Assembly (NCBI GenBank): GCA_007570785.1 | Contig: ML662476.1 | Coordinates: 450,577-514,576 of the forward strand | Source of the DNA: Antilocapra americana | Lineage: Eukaryota > Chordata > Mammalia > Artiodactyla > Antilocapridae | DNA: 64,000 nucleotides | Direction: 5' to 3' | Part shown: positions 11,519-23,884 of the stretch, one piece after another | Layout of the letters: the number at the start of each line of letters is the position of its first letter | How positions within the stretch are numbered: the stretch's first letter is position 1 | Program-made: the position numbers and the translations under genes | The notes under the pieces: generated by a model | Databases searched by the model: none | The model's input: only the letters and a program-made list of their open reading frames with translations | Told to the model about the DNA's origin: nothing

Positions 11519-11806
11519 TTGTTGTTGTTCAGTTGCCAAACCATGTCCAACACTTTGTGAGACCATGGACTGCAGCACGTCAGGCTTCCCTTTCCTTTGC
11601 TCTCTCAGAGTTTGCTCAAACTCATGTTCATTGAATTGGTGATGCCATCTGACCACCTCATCCTCTGCCACTCCCTTCTCCTCCTGCCCTCAATCTCTTC
11701 CAGCATCAGGGTCTTTTCCAATGAGTTGAGTGTTCATATCCAGTGGTCAACGTATTGCAGCTTCAGCTTCAGCAACAGTCCTTCCAATGAATATTTAGGG
11801 TTGATC
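11519..11806 (-). repeat. BovB LINE 3-prime end
   Basis: Minus-strand BovB terminus: ttgttgttgttcagttgcc, then the coding complement around tgatgccatctgaccacctc and cagcttcagcttcagc. It is truncated near ttagggttgat. Confidence 0.88.
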
Positions 11807-12665
11807 AAAAGCTTGATGTTTTTAAAAACATTCTATTTAAGAGAACATGTCAAAGCTAGTGTTATGTTTACTATAAGTAAATGCATTTATTTGGTAAATA
11901 TTTCTTTGGGATGCTTAGTGGGTTCCCAGTGGAATATGCTATTAAGGAAAAGAAGCAGACATGGAACTTACATGAAGTTGGAGGAGATGACAGTAAATGC
12001 TGGGGCTGTGTGCGGAACATCCACGCTAAGTGCTCTAAGGGTGAGGGTTCTCTGAGTTTACAATAAGAGGGTCTTTGACCTGGAAGAATGACTGAGGAGG
12101 AAGGAGGGGGTGAGAAATGCTTCTGAGGAGGAGATGGTGAGCAGAAGCTTCCATCTGAGAGCAGCCTGTCAGTGGAGCTCCAGGGGTGGACAAGGAGGCT
12201 CTGAGAAGCAGATGCCAAGGGGCTGGAGGGCAGACAGCTGGGAGAGCTGTTCTCCAATGTGCCTGCCCTTGGGTTTCACCAATCAGATTAAAATGAGGTA
12301 AGAAAGTATGTCAACATTCCCACATCATTCATTCCCAGTGAAGCGAGTTATCCTTCTAACTTGGATTTTCCAGGAATTCCCTGGAAGCCATTTATCTAAA
12401 AGGAGCACAGTTATCAAAACCTCAGTTGCTACCTTCATTACGTGGCAGGTGATGTCACATCTCAGACACAGCAGAGAGAAACGTAATGTCTGGATTTTAC
12501 TAAGTCCACAGCATTGATAAGTGATCCGAGATCAACAGGCTTTCTTTTTTAATTCTGATATTCACCTTAGATATGTTCATACTTGAAAATGAGAAACACG
12601 GATTCCAGGAATCAACCCAAAAAGCAATGAAATGCAAGAATACAGCTTTCAGACAGCTCTGTGGG
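11807..12665. other. Spacer, nothing supported
   Basis: Unremarkable sequence. A GA-rich stretch lies at 12085-12130. There is no gene with consistent splice signals. Confidence 0.35.
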
Positions 12666-13068
12666 GAACTTTATTTTCTTGGGCTCAAATATCACTGCAG
12701 GTGGTGACTGCAGTCATGAAATTAAAAGATGTTTGCTCCTTGGAAGGAAGGCTATGATGGGCCTAGATGGCGTATTAGGAAGCAGAGACTACTTTGTCAA
12801 TGAAGGTCTGTCTAGTCAAAGCTATGGCTTTGTATGGATATGAGAGTTGGACCATAAAGAAGGCAGAGCACTGAAGAATTGGTGATTTTGAACTGTGGTG
12901 TTAGAGAAGACTCTTGAGAGTCCCTTGGACTGCAAGGAGACCAAACCAGTCAATTCCAAAGGAAATCAATCCTGAATATTCATTGGAAGGACTGATGCTG
13001 AAACTCCAATACATTGGCCACTTGATGCAAAGAGCTGACTCATTAGATAAGACCCTGATGCTGAAAGA
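12666..13068 (+). repeat. BovB LINE, 3-prime ORF fragment, cut by gap
   Basis: Plus-strand BovB from the ggtgactgcagtcatgaaat region to gaccctgatgctgaaaga, where the assembly gap interrupts it. Several frameshifts are present. Confidence 0.88.
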
Positions 13069-13078
13069 NNNNNNNNNN
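13069..13078. other. Assembly gap (10 N)
   Basis: Ten N bases between a BovB fragment and an L1 3-prime end. A fixed-size gap in repeats, so the two sides need not be true neighbours. Confidence 0.98.
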
Positions 13079-13465
13079 AAATATCGTATACTAATGCATA
13101 TATACAGAATCTAGAAAAATGGTACTGAAGAATTTATTTGCAGGGCAGCAATGGAGAAACAGACATAGAGAATAGACTTATGGACAGGGGTAGAGGGGAG
13201 GAGAGGGTGAGATGTATGGAGAGAAGAACTTACATTACCGTATGTAAAGTGGACAGTCAGTGGGAATTTGCTGTATGGCTCAGGAAACTCAAACAGGGGC
13301 TCCATATCAACCTAGAGGGGTGGGATGGGGAGGGAGAAGGGAGGGAGGTTCAAAAAGGAGGGGATATATGTATACCTATGGCTGATTCATGCTGAGGTTT
13401 GACAGAAAAACCAAAAAATTCTGTAAAGCAATCATCCTTCAGTTTAAAAATAAATAAAATTGTAA
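13079..13465 (+). repeat. L1 3-prime end
   Basis: Artiodactyl L1 3-prime UTR (ggaaactcaaacaggggctc, acctatggctgattcatgctg) ending in an A-rich tail (taaataaaattgtaaaa). Confidence 0.85.
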
Positions 13466-14410
13466 AAATACCATTATTAAACATTATGGCAAATTTAAGA
13501 CTCTATTCAGATATATTTCCAATACTGTTTCAGACCTGAAATGAATATTTACAGTTATATTGCACAATAAAGTTTGAAAGATTTCCAAGGAGACCCCAAG
13601 TCAGACCAATTGCACAGATAAATTTTTCCTTCCAGAGGCACCTTCATATGAGCAAGACTTGAGTCTTATGGAGTCACAAGTGACACGGGACTTAGACGCA
13701 AAATAAGAACAAGCCTCCCAAGCCGCAACCCTCCCTACTGTCCACGCCAGTTACTGACTGTCAGCCTCAGTTTACCCCGCTGACCCCATTCTTAACACAG
13801 GGGACAGGCCTCTCAGCATCTTGCCTTTTGCCCTGAGAACACAATGTCAATCTCTGCCAGTAGAGGGCGCCGGAGGCACGCAGCCGGCGGAAAGGCGCTC
13901 TGATTCTGGCGGCAGGGCCGGTCTCTGCTTTCCCCGCTGCTCGAGTGACTCGCTCAGGTGAGCCATCTGCACAGGTGATCCAACATGTGGGCGTGTGAGA
14001 ACACGGGGGTCCTCCGGCCTCAGCTGCAGCCACAAACCAGAGCACACAGAGCCCTTTCGAACCTTGCAGGCCTGACTGCGGCCCAGCGACCTCATCAGCC
14101 CCATGTGGACACCAGGCCCTTGGCACCTGTGCCAGCCAGGGCTCACCTAATGCTTCCTGGCATCTGCCTTGGCATCCTGTTCCATGACAACGGCCCCCAA
14201 TGCTTCCGCATCTTCGCGGAGCTGGTACTTCGCCACATCCTTGATCACCCCCAGCTACGTTCCCCTCCCTCACACTGTTTCCTTTGGCCTCTCTACTGGT
14301 CCTTGAACACATCAGGCTTGCTCATCCCTCAGGCAGGAAATCACCCCTGAAATAGCCATGTGGCTTCTCTTCTCCCTCTCCTGAAATTCTTACTTAAAAT
14401 GCCATCTTTC
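13466..14410. other. Spacer with a CpG-rich block and an ancient repeat
   Basis: 13850-14230 is CpG-rich for this neighbourhood. On the minus strand 14147-14245 reads VIKDVAKYQLREDAEALGAV... up to a TAG followed by GTGAGCC. The sequence just upstream (about 14245-14340, minus) looks like an old interspersed repeat. No known gene is recognised. Confidence 0.3.
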
Positions 14411-14412
14411 AT

Positions 14413-15235
14413 ATGGTGTTTACAATTGTGCACATTACCCTGGGCAACCTTCATTCTCCTGAAGGACAACTTTGCTGGAGAGAATTATTTCTGGCTGACA
14501 TTTTTTACCATTCAGTATTTTTAGAATGTCATTCTGCTCTTACCTGGCCTGCAAGGTTTCTGCTGAGAAATCTGATAATGGCCCAATGGGTTCCTTTGTA
14601 GGGTTCCAATTTTTTTCTGGCTGCCTTTAAAATTTTTTGTCGTTGACTTCTGACAGTTTTAACATAATGTGTATTGGAGAAGGTCTTTCTGTGTTGAGGT
14701 AACTAGGGTTTCTCTTAGCCTCATGGACTTGCATATCCACTTCCTTCCCCTGTCTGGGAAGTTCTCAGCTATCATTTCTTTAGATAATCACTCTACTCCC
14801 GTCTCCTTCTCTTCTCCTTCTGAGTACCCATCACTCTGTTGCCCCTTATAAAAGAATCAGAGAATGCTTGTAGGATTTCCTTACTTTTTAAAGATCTTAA
14901 TTCTCTGTTCTCTTCTGTCTGAATCATTTCTAGATTTATAACTTCAAGCTCACTATTTCTTCCACACGGTTTGCTCTATTTACAGTACCTTCTGATGAAT
15001 TTTTTATCTTGTTAATTGAGTTCTTCAGCTCCAGAACTTCTATTTGTTGGTTTTTTAGAGTTTCAGTCTCTTTTGTATAGAATTCCTTCTGTACAATAAT
15101 GTTATTCCTGATCTCATTGTAATGCCTTTCTGAGTTTTCCTGTTCTTCTTCACAATGGCCATTTTGAATTATCTTTCACTTGGATAATACTCCTTTTTTT
15201 TTCCCTGGAGGACTGTTGTTTCCTTTTTGAAACAC
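14413..15235 (-). repeat. Ancient L1 LINE relic
   Basis: A T-rich stretch with phrases widespread in old mammalian L1 copies (ggtttctgctgagaaatctg, tgtctgggaagttctcag, ttgttaattgagttcttcag). Many mutations, no open frame. Family and strand assignment are from memory. Confidence 0.55.
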
Positions 15236-15356
15236 AGTGTTACCTTGGCTTTTCATGGTGCTGGATGAGCAGTTCCTCTGCAGGCACATGTGAAGCAGGC
15301 AACACCTTTCTTCTTTAGGTAAAGCTTTTTTTACTTGATTCTAACATTTAAGGGAA

Positions 15357-15546
15357 GGGAAAGTTGCTCAGTCATATCTGACTCTTTGTGACCCCATGGG
15401 CTATACAGTCCATGGAATTCTCCAGGCCAGAACACTGGAGTGGGTAGCCTTTCTCTTCTCCTGGGGATCTTCCCAACCCAGGGATTGAATCCAGGCCTAC
15501 CGCATTGCTGGCGGATTCTTTACCAGCTGAGCCACCAGGGAAGCCC
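15357..15546 (-). repeat. Bov-tA SINE
   Basis: Complete reverse Bov-tA from agttgctcagtcatatctga to tgagccaccagggaagccc. Confidence 0.92.
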
Positions 15547-15645
15547 AAGAATACTGGAGTGGGTAGCCTATCCCTTTTCCAGGAGAATCTTCCTGATCCA
15601 GGAATTGAACTGGAGTCTTCTGCATCACAGGCAGATTCTTTACCA
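15547..15645 (-). repeat. Bov-tA SINE, truncated
   Basis: A second partial Bov-tA in the same orientation (aagaatactggagtgggtag ... cagattctttaccagct), adjoining the element above without a spacer. Confidence 0.85.
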
Positions 15646-15920
15646 GCTGCTGCTGCTAAGTCCCTTCAGTCGTGTCCGACTCTGTGCAATCCCAGAGACA
15701 GTAGCCCACCAGGCTCCCCAGGCCCTGGGATTCTCCAGGCAAGAGTACTGGAGTGGGTTGCCATTTCCTTCTCCAATGCATGAACGTGAAAAGTGAAAGT
15801 GAAGCCGCTCAGTCGTGTCCGACACTTAGCGACCCCATGGACTGCAGCCCACTAGGCGCCTCCGTCCACGGGGTTTTCCAGGCAAGAGTACTGGAGTGGG
15901 GTGCCATTGCCTTCCCCCAG
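15646..15920 (-). repeat. BovA2 dimeric SINE
   Basis: Reverse BovA2 beginning in ctgctgctaagtcccttcag, with two monomers joined by ccaatgcatgaacgtgaaaag. Confidence 0.92.
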
Positions 15921-17887
15921 CTGAGCTACTAGGCGCTAACATTTTAAGAGGACCGTAATTAGGGCGCTTCCTTCTGCCTCCGGTAGGGGCGCTGTGGCAC
16001 ACACGTGTGTGTCTCCACCTGCATGGCCCACTGCTGCCGGTGTTCCTGCGCCGTGGGTCACCTCCACCGCGTCCGGGGCCTCCTGCATGTCCAGGGTGTG
16101 GGGTCCACAGCCACAGTCCTGGGGGGTGAGGAGGCAGGCGGCCGGAGCCCCTGATGCCCAGCTCCCACGGCCCAGGCGTTCCAGGGGCCAGGAGGCTGGC
16201 GTCCTGTACAAGCTGCCTGGCCAGTGCTGCCAGGCTCCCTGGGGACGCGGGCGAGCCCGCCGCCAGTCCGGGATCACAGGCACCACCCTCACTGTCGCAG
16301 GCTCCGCTGTCTCTACCTGACCCACCCGCCTTCAGAGGCACCGATCCCAGGAACTCTCCAGAGGCCTGATGTGCTGAGCAGAGGCATCTTTGCTGAGTTA
16401 CGGATGCTTTACTGATTATATACTGAAGGGGAAAGAAACAGAGATCATCTCATCCCACTCTGATGCTGGACATCGTTAAGATGACACTTTCATCTAATAG
16501 TACTTGGTTAGAAGAAACATAACTGGAGAAAGACACTTTGAAAGCTATATGTTCAATTATTTTGTAACAGGTAAAGACTAACAATATTAATTTATCATTA
16601 TATAATAGACACATTCCTTGACATTTTGTAACAGATAAATTTCTGAAAGCCTGGGTTTATTTCAACTGCACCACAGTAGTCTTTTCAAAAGTATATAATT
16701 TGTGTACTACCTGTTCTTTTTTATGGCTGAGTACAGGATTTTTTAGACAAAGAGGAAGTGGTGGTGACACAGCTGCGATGGGCTGGGCATGCTCCAGGAA
16801 AAGCAGGGTGTGGGGCGCACTGCAAAGGGCCAGGACGTGCCACTGAGCTGGCCTTCCCTAGCCCGTCCACTCGCTCTCCCCTACCCTTCCATTAGCGCAG
16901 AGGAGACACGAAATGTCCGCTGCAGGCCCCTGGGTTGGGGTGCTGCCCCTTACAGCACACGACGAATGGGAAGCGCAGCTGGAGCCCCAGTCCCCTGGGG
17001 ACGGGCACACCTCCTGGCTTCGAGTCCCGGAACCACGATTCCCGTGTGCCTTGTGTGTAAGGGCAGGAGAGGAGGCTTGGTGCAGGGAAGCCACCCCATC
17101 TCAGGCAGAAACAAAACGTCAGCCTATCTGATGCAGCTCCGCTCCAGCTGTGAAGGCTGCAGGGGGGAGGGTCGCGGGAAGGGCCCCAGAGGGCCTCACA
17201 GACACGTGGTCACGCGGCTGCCACCTCATCTCTGTGAGTCATAGGTAAACACAGGCTTTAACAACTGAAAAACACAGAGAACTGTGTTCTGCATTGCGCA
17301 CAAAATAAATAAGCTACAACTGGGTCCAAGTCTTGGGTTCACCTTGGGATCAATGAACTGGGACGAGAAAGTTCACACATCCAGTCAATCTGCTGAAGGT
17401 TCAAAGGTCAAGGCAATCTGGGGAAAGGGAAAACTTCCTCCAGCACCTCCAACAGCTTCTGAGGCAAAAGCCTCTGAAACTGCATTAACAAGAAGGAAAC
17501 GAACACTCTGAGGCGGCCTAAGACAAAATGTCACTAAATCAAAAATATTGTTTGAAAAAAATCACACAAAAATCCGATGAACTATTTCTGGGATAGTAAT
17601 GATTAACTTCTATTCAGGTAGTTATCATTTCTGAATCTTTGAATACATATTTCTGAAATTATATTTAAGAAAGCAATATTACTTTTTACACTGATCTTTC
17701 AAAAAAGTACAGTATTTGAAATAATGACATTCACCATTTTCATCTCTTTCATTGATAAAACCACACCAAGAGCAAAAAATAGTACAACTCTCAGATCGTT
17801 CTTTAATTAACTAGTAATTATTATATTTATATAAACCATTGTGCTAAGCATGGAATATGAAAATCCTACTAGTAAGGAATTTATAGG
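15921..17887. other. Single-copy sequence with a CpG-rich island-like block
   Basis: 15960-16340 is strongly GC- and CpG-rich and open on both strands. Neither translation is recognisable, so openness may just reflect composition. 16800-17230 is also GC-rich. 17530-17880 is AT-rich with nothing recognised. Confidence 0.35.
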
Positions 17888-18513
17888 GAAACAGTGGCTG
17901 ACTTTATTTTGAGGGGCTCCAAAATCACTGCAGATGGTGACTGCAGCCATGAAATTAAAAGATGCTTGCTCCTTGAAAGAAAAGCTATGACCAACCTAGA
18001 TAGCATTTTAAGAAGCAGAGACATTACTTTACCAACAAAGGTCCGTCGAGTCAAGGCTCTGGTTTTTCTAGTAGGCATGTATGGATGTGAGAGTTGGACT
18101 ATAACGAAAGCTGAGCACCAAAAAATTGATGATTTTGAACTGTAGCATTGGAGAAGACTCTTGAGAGTCCCATGGATTGCAAGGAGATCCAACCAGTCCA
18201 TCCTAAAGGAAATCAGTCCTGAATGTTCATTGGAAGGACTGATGCTAAAGTTGAAACTCCAATACTTTGGCCACTTGATGCAAAGAACTGACTGATTTGA
18301 AAAGACCCTGATGCTGGGAAAGATTGAAGGTGGGAGGAGAAGGGGATGACAGAGGATGAGATGGTTGGATGGTATCACTGATTCAATGGGCATGAGTTTG
18401 AGTAAACTCCAGGAGTTGGTGATGGACAGGGAGGCTAGTGTACCTCATGGTGTCCATGAGTCAGAGAGTCACAAAGAGTAACACATGAGTGAGTGACTAC
18501 TGAACTGAACTGA
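17888..18513 (+). repeat. BovB LINE 3-prime part including terminus
   Basis: One of the longer BovB pieces: from tgactttattttgaggggct, through actgcagccatgaaattaa and gactgatgctaaagttgaaac, to the terminal tgaactgaactgaa. The ORF is broken by substitutions (for example TAG after FEL). Confidence 0.92.
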
Positions 18514-19200
18514 AAACTACCATTTAATAGGAAAATTTGTAATCAATTCTTAAAATCCAGATTCGTATCAGAATTATCTTGGAATTTTTTTAAAAACACA
18601 AATGCCCAGGAATTGCTTTTCTTCTCCAAAGCTCCAGATATATTTCTAATGAGCAGCCATGTTTAAAATCAACTGGGCTATATGATGGTCTTTCACCTTT
18701 ACCTAGTTAGTTTCACTTTTTCTATTTCATATTCAGTGATCTCATTTCATTTAGTTTATGTTTTCCAACTTCTCCATCTCTTTTCTTGTTGTTGTTCTTT
18801 CTTAAGACTATCAAGCATAGTAGAAAAGCTTTTGTATACATTTATATATAGTATGTATAATATATATATATTTCATAAATCATATAAATTTTTGCCTAGC
18901 CAAAAAATTTATGACATTTTGATTCCACTTCTTTGACTTAGTATGAATAGGATGCTAGATTTCTAATTTATATTCAGTAAAAACTTTGATACATTTCCAT
19001 GTATGTTGACATCTAGTATTACTGCTAAAATCTAGAAAGTTCAATTGAATGAGGTTTGAAACTTCTATTCCAATTCTGAGAATATAAAGAAATACCATGT
19101 TGTTAAAAAACATAGGAATTAACATGTGATACAATATTATTAACTAAGGTGCAGATTTTGTTCAAATTTTACATAATTTTATGCTATGTTCTTTATTTTT
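18514..19200. other. AT-rich spacer
   Basis: Very AT-rich, with TA-rich runs at 18840-18890. No feature recognised. Confidence 0.35.
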
Positions 19201-19870
19201 TCATACCTTATTCGCCTCTACATTGTATTTAATTGAATAGAGAAGTTTCAGCTGCATGTAAGAAATGCTGATAAACTCTTCACTTTTATTCTATTACAAA
19301 TATTTTGTATTTGTAATAGAAATGATATACACCCATCATTTAAAAGTGCATATTTAATTTCCAAACACATTGAACACATTTAAAGATTTTTAAAGTATCT
19401 TTGATATTAATCTCTTATTTTGATATTTTAATTTCTCATTTAAGTGCTCTCTTCTCTGCAATCACCCTCTTTGCTTTTTCAGTCTTCTAACTTTATCGAG
19501 GCTTTCAATGGCTAAGTCAAAGGTCTTTCTTGGTAAACATTACAGTGCACTTGAAAATAAGGTGCGTATTTTTCAAGTATCTTTTGATATTGATCCCTAA
19601 CATAATCCCACAGTGGTAAGAGAAAAGACTGTACGATTTCAGTACCTTTAGACCATGAAGCTTCTGGACCTGGTCCTATGTCCCTGGGCATATTCCAGTG
19701 TCTCCTACTTAATAGTTTATGGGCACTTGAATAGAATTTGTATCCTACTGTTGTTTGAAAATTGTATAAATCTTAAATTAATTATGTTGAATTGGTTCAC
19801 AGTGCTTTTCCGGTCTATTGTATCTTTCTACTTCTCTGTATACTCATTCTATTAATTTTTTAAAGCATGA
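19200..19870 (-). repeat. Ancient L1/HAL1-type LINE relic
   Basis: The wording matches old L1-type antisense sequence (ctttgatattaatctctt, atcccacagtggtaagag, tattctattaattttt). Boundaries and family are uncertain. Confidence 0.45.
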
Positions 19871-19910
19871 TATTGAAACTCAACTAAAAATCTTAATTTA
19901 TCTACTTAAA

Positions 19911-20011
19911 AAGAAATTCCTTCTCCAGAGGGTCTTTCAGACCCAGGATCAAACCTGGGTCTACCTGCATTGCAGGCAGATTCTTTTCCATCTGAGCTAC
20001 AGGAAGTCCCC
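19911..20011 (-). repeat. Bov-tA SINE fragment
   Basis: The 5-prime part of Bov-tA, reversed (ccaggatcaaacctgggtct ... tccatctgagctacaggaag). Confidence 0.82.
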
Positions 20012-20149
20012 TTAAAAGGAATAATTGTAATATACACTGGAACTATATGTAATTTTGTTCTGTATTTTCCAAGTCTCCTGTTAATGTTCTATATTTTCAC
20101 AATTAAAAAAAAATACAAAAGGAGTATAAATTAAGGAAAATATACAAGA

Positions 20150-20866
20150 GTACAGCCAGCCAGGAAAGAAACCAGGTTAGAACCTCTTGACACATGTCCA
20201 CTTGTTACATCTTTTAGGAAATACCTATTTTTTAACAAAAACTGAAAATTGGACCCCGAAAAAGGCCCTGAAAACAACTAAGAATAGTGAGCAGATTTCT
20301 TCCTGTTAATATTTATTGACTGTTCCCTTCAAAAATTTTACCCTATAAGAACTCCAGCCAGGAAAACTAGGCATATCCACATGGTACAGCCCTTGAGAGA
20401 GAAGAGTGACAACAGCCTCCAGCCCTCGGGTTCCTCTGCCTCAGAAATCCTGAGTAAAGCAGAGGTCCTTCTAGAGAGCAGCCCTTTCACTCATTCAGGC
20501 CACACTACCTACAAAGCGAGCTGGACACACACACAACAGAGCTCGGGCAAGTGACCACAGAAGTCTCACCCTGAAGTGGAACTGGGGGCGGGGGGATGGA
20601 GACTCTTGCACACGCCCCCAGGAAGTAGACTGAGGCACTGAGAGGCTGACTTCCCTGAACGCCTGCTTTACAGGGTGGCCAATGGACTCACCGCCTGGAA
20701 GCTGACTGGATGCCCCCTTTTCTTACTCTCCGTCCATCAACAGAACCTCCCCTAATCCTCAACTGACTTCCTGAATTGCAAGTCTCTGCTCTTCCCCAAT
20801 AAACTCGGTTTCTGGCCATTTGAGCTCGCCTCAGTTTACTTCCTTTCTTGGGTTGACACTACACGT
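20150..20866 (+). mobile_element. Probable solo LTR (endogenous retrovirus), plus strand
   Basis: A TATA-like accctataagaactcc lies near 20340. A late polyadenylation context CCCAATAAACTCGG lies near 20796. A U5-like end ttgggttgacactaca follows at about 20850-20866. No coding remnants of gag, pol or env flank it. The 5-prime limit is uncertain and the unusually long signal-to-signal distance leaves room for an insertion. Confidence 0.5.
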
Positions 20867-22296
20867 AAGTAAGCGATGTGCCAAAACGTGCGTGTGATAC
20901 CTTCCCAGACGCATGTGGGCACCATGAAGTGGCTACGAACCCAATAGCACGTGGGCATGATGGGCTCAGCTTCATGAGTCCATGCCCACAACCCTCAAAG
21001 ACAGACAGCATTGTCCCACACGAGCAGTCTTGACCTGTGAGCCTGGGTAACAGTCCCAGCCTCTCCAGTCAGTGGAGGAGATGGGCCAGAACCCACAGTC
21101 TAGGACTCCAGTCTGCTCTGCCCACTCAGGGGACACAGGCATCCTGCATTCATCATCAGCTCAGGGACACAGCACTGCAGCGTCAGGGGGCACATCCACA
21201 GAAAGTTCAACGTGCATCGGGGCATGCGAAGCGAGCAGCCTAGTATGACACAGGTCAGGGCCCTCAGAGAGCAAGCGCAGACACTGGTGGCAAAGGAAGG
21301 TGTCTGAGGAGGGGCACCTTACTCTGAAAGAGTAAAAAGAGCTCGGGAGTAACGGTCCAGGAGCAGGGGCAGGAGCACTCGCTCAGCCCCAGGGACGGCA
21401 GGGGAACGGAGACGCACTTCCGCCTGTGAAGGGTGGGACACGGAGGAACGCGAAGGGAGACAGTCAGGGGTGGAGAGCAGGAGCGTGCCGAACCAGGAGG
21501 CAGCCCGTGGAGGTCCAAGGAATCTGGTTTTCACACTGACAGGAAAATCCCCGAGAAGTTTTATGTCGGAAAATGGTATAGTCAAAGCACATCCCGGGTC
21601 TCTCAACTGCGGGCACCGGTACTGGTACTGGACACTCTGCTGGGGGAGGGGGCCTGAGAAGCGCTGGGCAGCACTCCTGTCCCCACCCACTAGGTGCCAG
21701 CTGCACCCCTCCCCACGCTGTGGTGGCCAATGTCCTCGGGCACTGCCAGTCATGCACCGAACTGAGAACCACAGGGCTGCAGTGAGGGGCCAGGGCTGAG
21801 GACCCACGACCATGATCGACGAGGTGGGTGTGATACTCAGCGAGCGACAGCTGAGCTGAAAGGCGATTGCTCCTGACTCTTCTCACGCAATGTGGCTGCA
21901 CAGCCGAGGCACCCAGTTACACAGAGAACGCTCCTAGCACACCTTGAGCCAACTCCTCGCCCCCTCTGAAGCCCGTATCACCCGCCACTGTCATCACTGA
22001 CCCACCTCACTGCAGACTCCTGCTGGCTTCCCCAGCAGAGCCTTCCACTCTCAACCCCCCAGCCCTGTGTCTGCTTCTTAGCACGTACTTCTCCATCCTA
22101 GGGGCATTCAATCTCAGCTGACACCTGAGCCCCTCAGTTCTAATCACTGCGTGGACTGGACTTCAGAATCAGGAGGCCAGCTCCACCCCCCAGATCTTAA
22201 ACAGTATCCTCTAGCCAAGCTTCCAAGGAGCCATTCCCTCAACTCCCTCTACACCTGCTCCTCACTATACTCTCCACTTTGTCTTAACTTATGAGA
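20867..22296. other. Single-copy sequence, no supported gene
   Basis: GC-moderate. Overlapping open frames on both strands at 21264-21900 show no recognisable domain or splice structure. Confidence 0.35.
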
Positions 22297-22299
22297 TAG

Positions 22300-22598
22300 A
22301 TTATTGTTATTCAGTTGCTCAGTCGTGTCTGGCAATTTTCAGTCCCATGGACTGCTGCATGCCAGGCTTCCTTGTCCTTTACTATCTCCCAGGGTTTGCT
22401 CAAACTCATGTCCATTGAGCCCATCCAACCATCTCATCCTCTGTCCCCCACACTTCTCCTGCTGCCCTCAATCTTTCCCAGCATTAGGGTCTTTTTGAAG
22501 AGTCGGCTTGTTACATCATGTGACCAAAGTATTGGAGCTTCAGCTTCAGCATCAGTCCTTCCAATGAATATTCAGGGTTGATTTCCTTTAGGATTGAG
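22300..22598 (-). repeat. BovB LINE 3-prime end
   Basis: Reverse BovB terminus: ttgttattcagttgctcag, then ccatccaaccatctcatcc and attcagggttgatttcc. Confidence 0.9.
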
Positions 22599-22859
22599 AT
22601 GGATATGCCCACCTTTTTAGCATATAACCCACCGCCTAAGCTAGTAACCCCAGTTCCTCTGTCCTCCAGGAAGTGCCCAATTCTACCATGTCCCAAAGAG
22701 TCACAAATGCTAGGTGTCTAAAAAAAAAAAAAGATCATCCTGCGTGAAACCTGTTCTTGCTTTCATATTCTGACACTTCATAGAGGATCACCACCCACCC
22801 ACAGATGTGAGTCAGAAACCAAGGAAATCATCCAACCAAACTTCAAGTTCTCAGAACTG

Positions 22860-23265
22860 TGAATCCTGAAAATTCCCCACATCTATCTCTTTCTTCCCCA
22901 TGGCCCCTGTTTCAGTTCAGGACTATTACTAACCACCCAGGCACTGATTTTAAATGTCTTCAATCCAGTCTCTATTCTGCCATCAGAATAATTTTTTTTA
23001 ATAAATGCAAATCCGTTTATGGCTTACCTACTCAAAATTATTTAAAAGCATCACCAGGATGACACAAATGTCCTTGTTTACACATCTGGACTCCTTTCTA
23101 CCCATCAGTCCCCCAGTGACAGTCCAGAACCACCTGTCATGGTCAACCTGCATCTCCATGTGGAACATCCACACACTTCTCCTTTTACAGCCAGCCCCTG
23201 TGGTCAACTCCTCGGGGACCCTTAGGTCCTGCCCCAAGTACTATCTCCTGAGCTAAAAGGAGATT
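22860..23265 (+). repeat. Possible L2 LINE relic
   Basis: Diverged sequence with L2-like order (tcagaataa ... gcttacctactcaaaatta ... ctgagctaaaaggag). Weak. Confidence 0.35.
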
Positions 23266-23399
23266 CAGTCAACTCTCCCCCTTGCTCCCCAGACTGTGCA
23301 TGCCTTCATGGGGGCCCCAAATACAACAATTTCATATATCGAATATTTACATATTGTGCAAAGTATTTTACTTGTTTTCATGCTTTCTTCTTACTCAGA

Positions 23400-23540
23400 A
23401 TATTACTCCTCATTTTACAGAAGGAACGAACTTTGAGAAATTAAGCCATTTACACAGTAAAGTCTACTTAGTTAAGTGGAAAATTCAGGGCTTAAATCCA
23501 GGACAGTCTGATTAGTGGCCACTTCAACCACTAAGCTCTA
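23400..23540 (+). repeat. MIR SINE relic
   Basis: MIR core-like cattttacagaaggaacgaa, gagaaattaagccatttaca and gtctgattagtggcca. Confidence 0.55.
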
Positions 23541-23689
23541 ATAATTTGTTTCTATGCTTTACTTAAGTCAGTTCAAGTCAGTTGAGAATAGAGGCTTTCT
23601 TTTAATCTGTGTGTCCCTAGTAACTAGGGGTGGGGGAAGAGAAAAAGGAGAAGCTGAAAAAACAATGGAAGTGCTAGTTATATATCAAG

Positions 23690-23880
23690 ACCCTGACCTA
23701 AATGAAGAGGATCCATGTATAAAATGAATAAGCTACAAGGATATATTGTTCAATACAAGGAATATAGCCAGTACTTTATAATAACTATAAATGGAATATA
23801 ATCTTATGTTGTACACTTGAAATCTATATAATATCATATATCAATTATATCTCAATAAAAAAGGAATAAATTAGAAGAGG
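23690..23880 (+). repeat. L1 3-prime end
   Basis: Artiodactyl L1 terminus (ttgttcaatacaaggaatat, gtacacttgaaatctatata) ending in tcaataaaaaagg. Confidence 0.8.
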
Positions 23881-23884
23881 AAAT

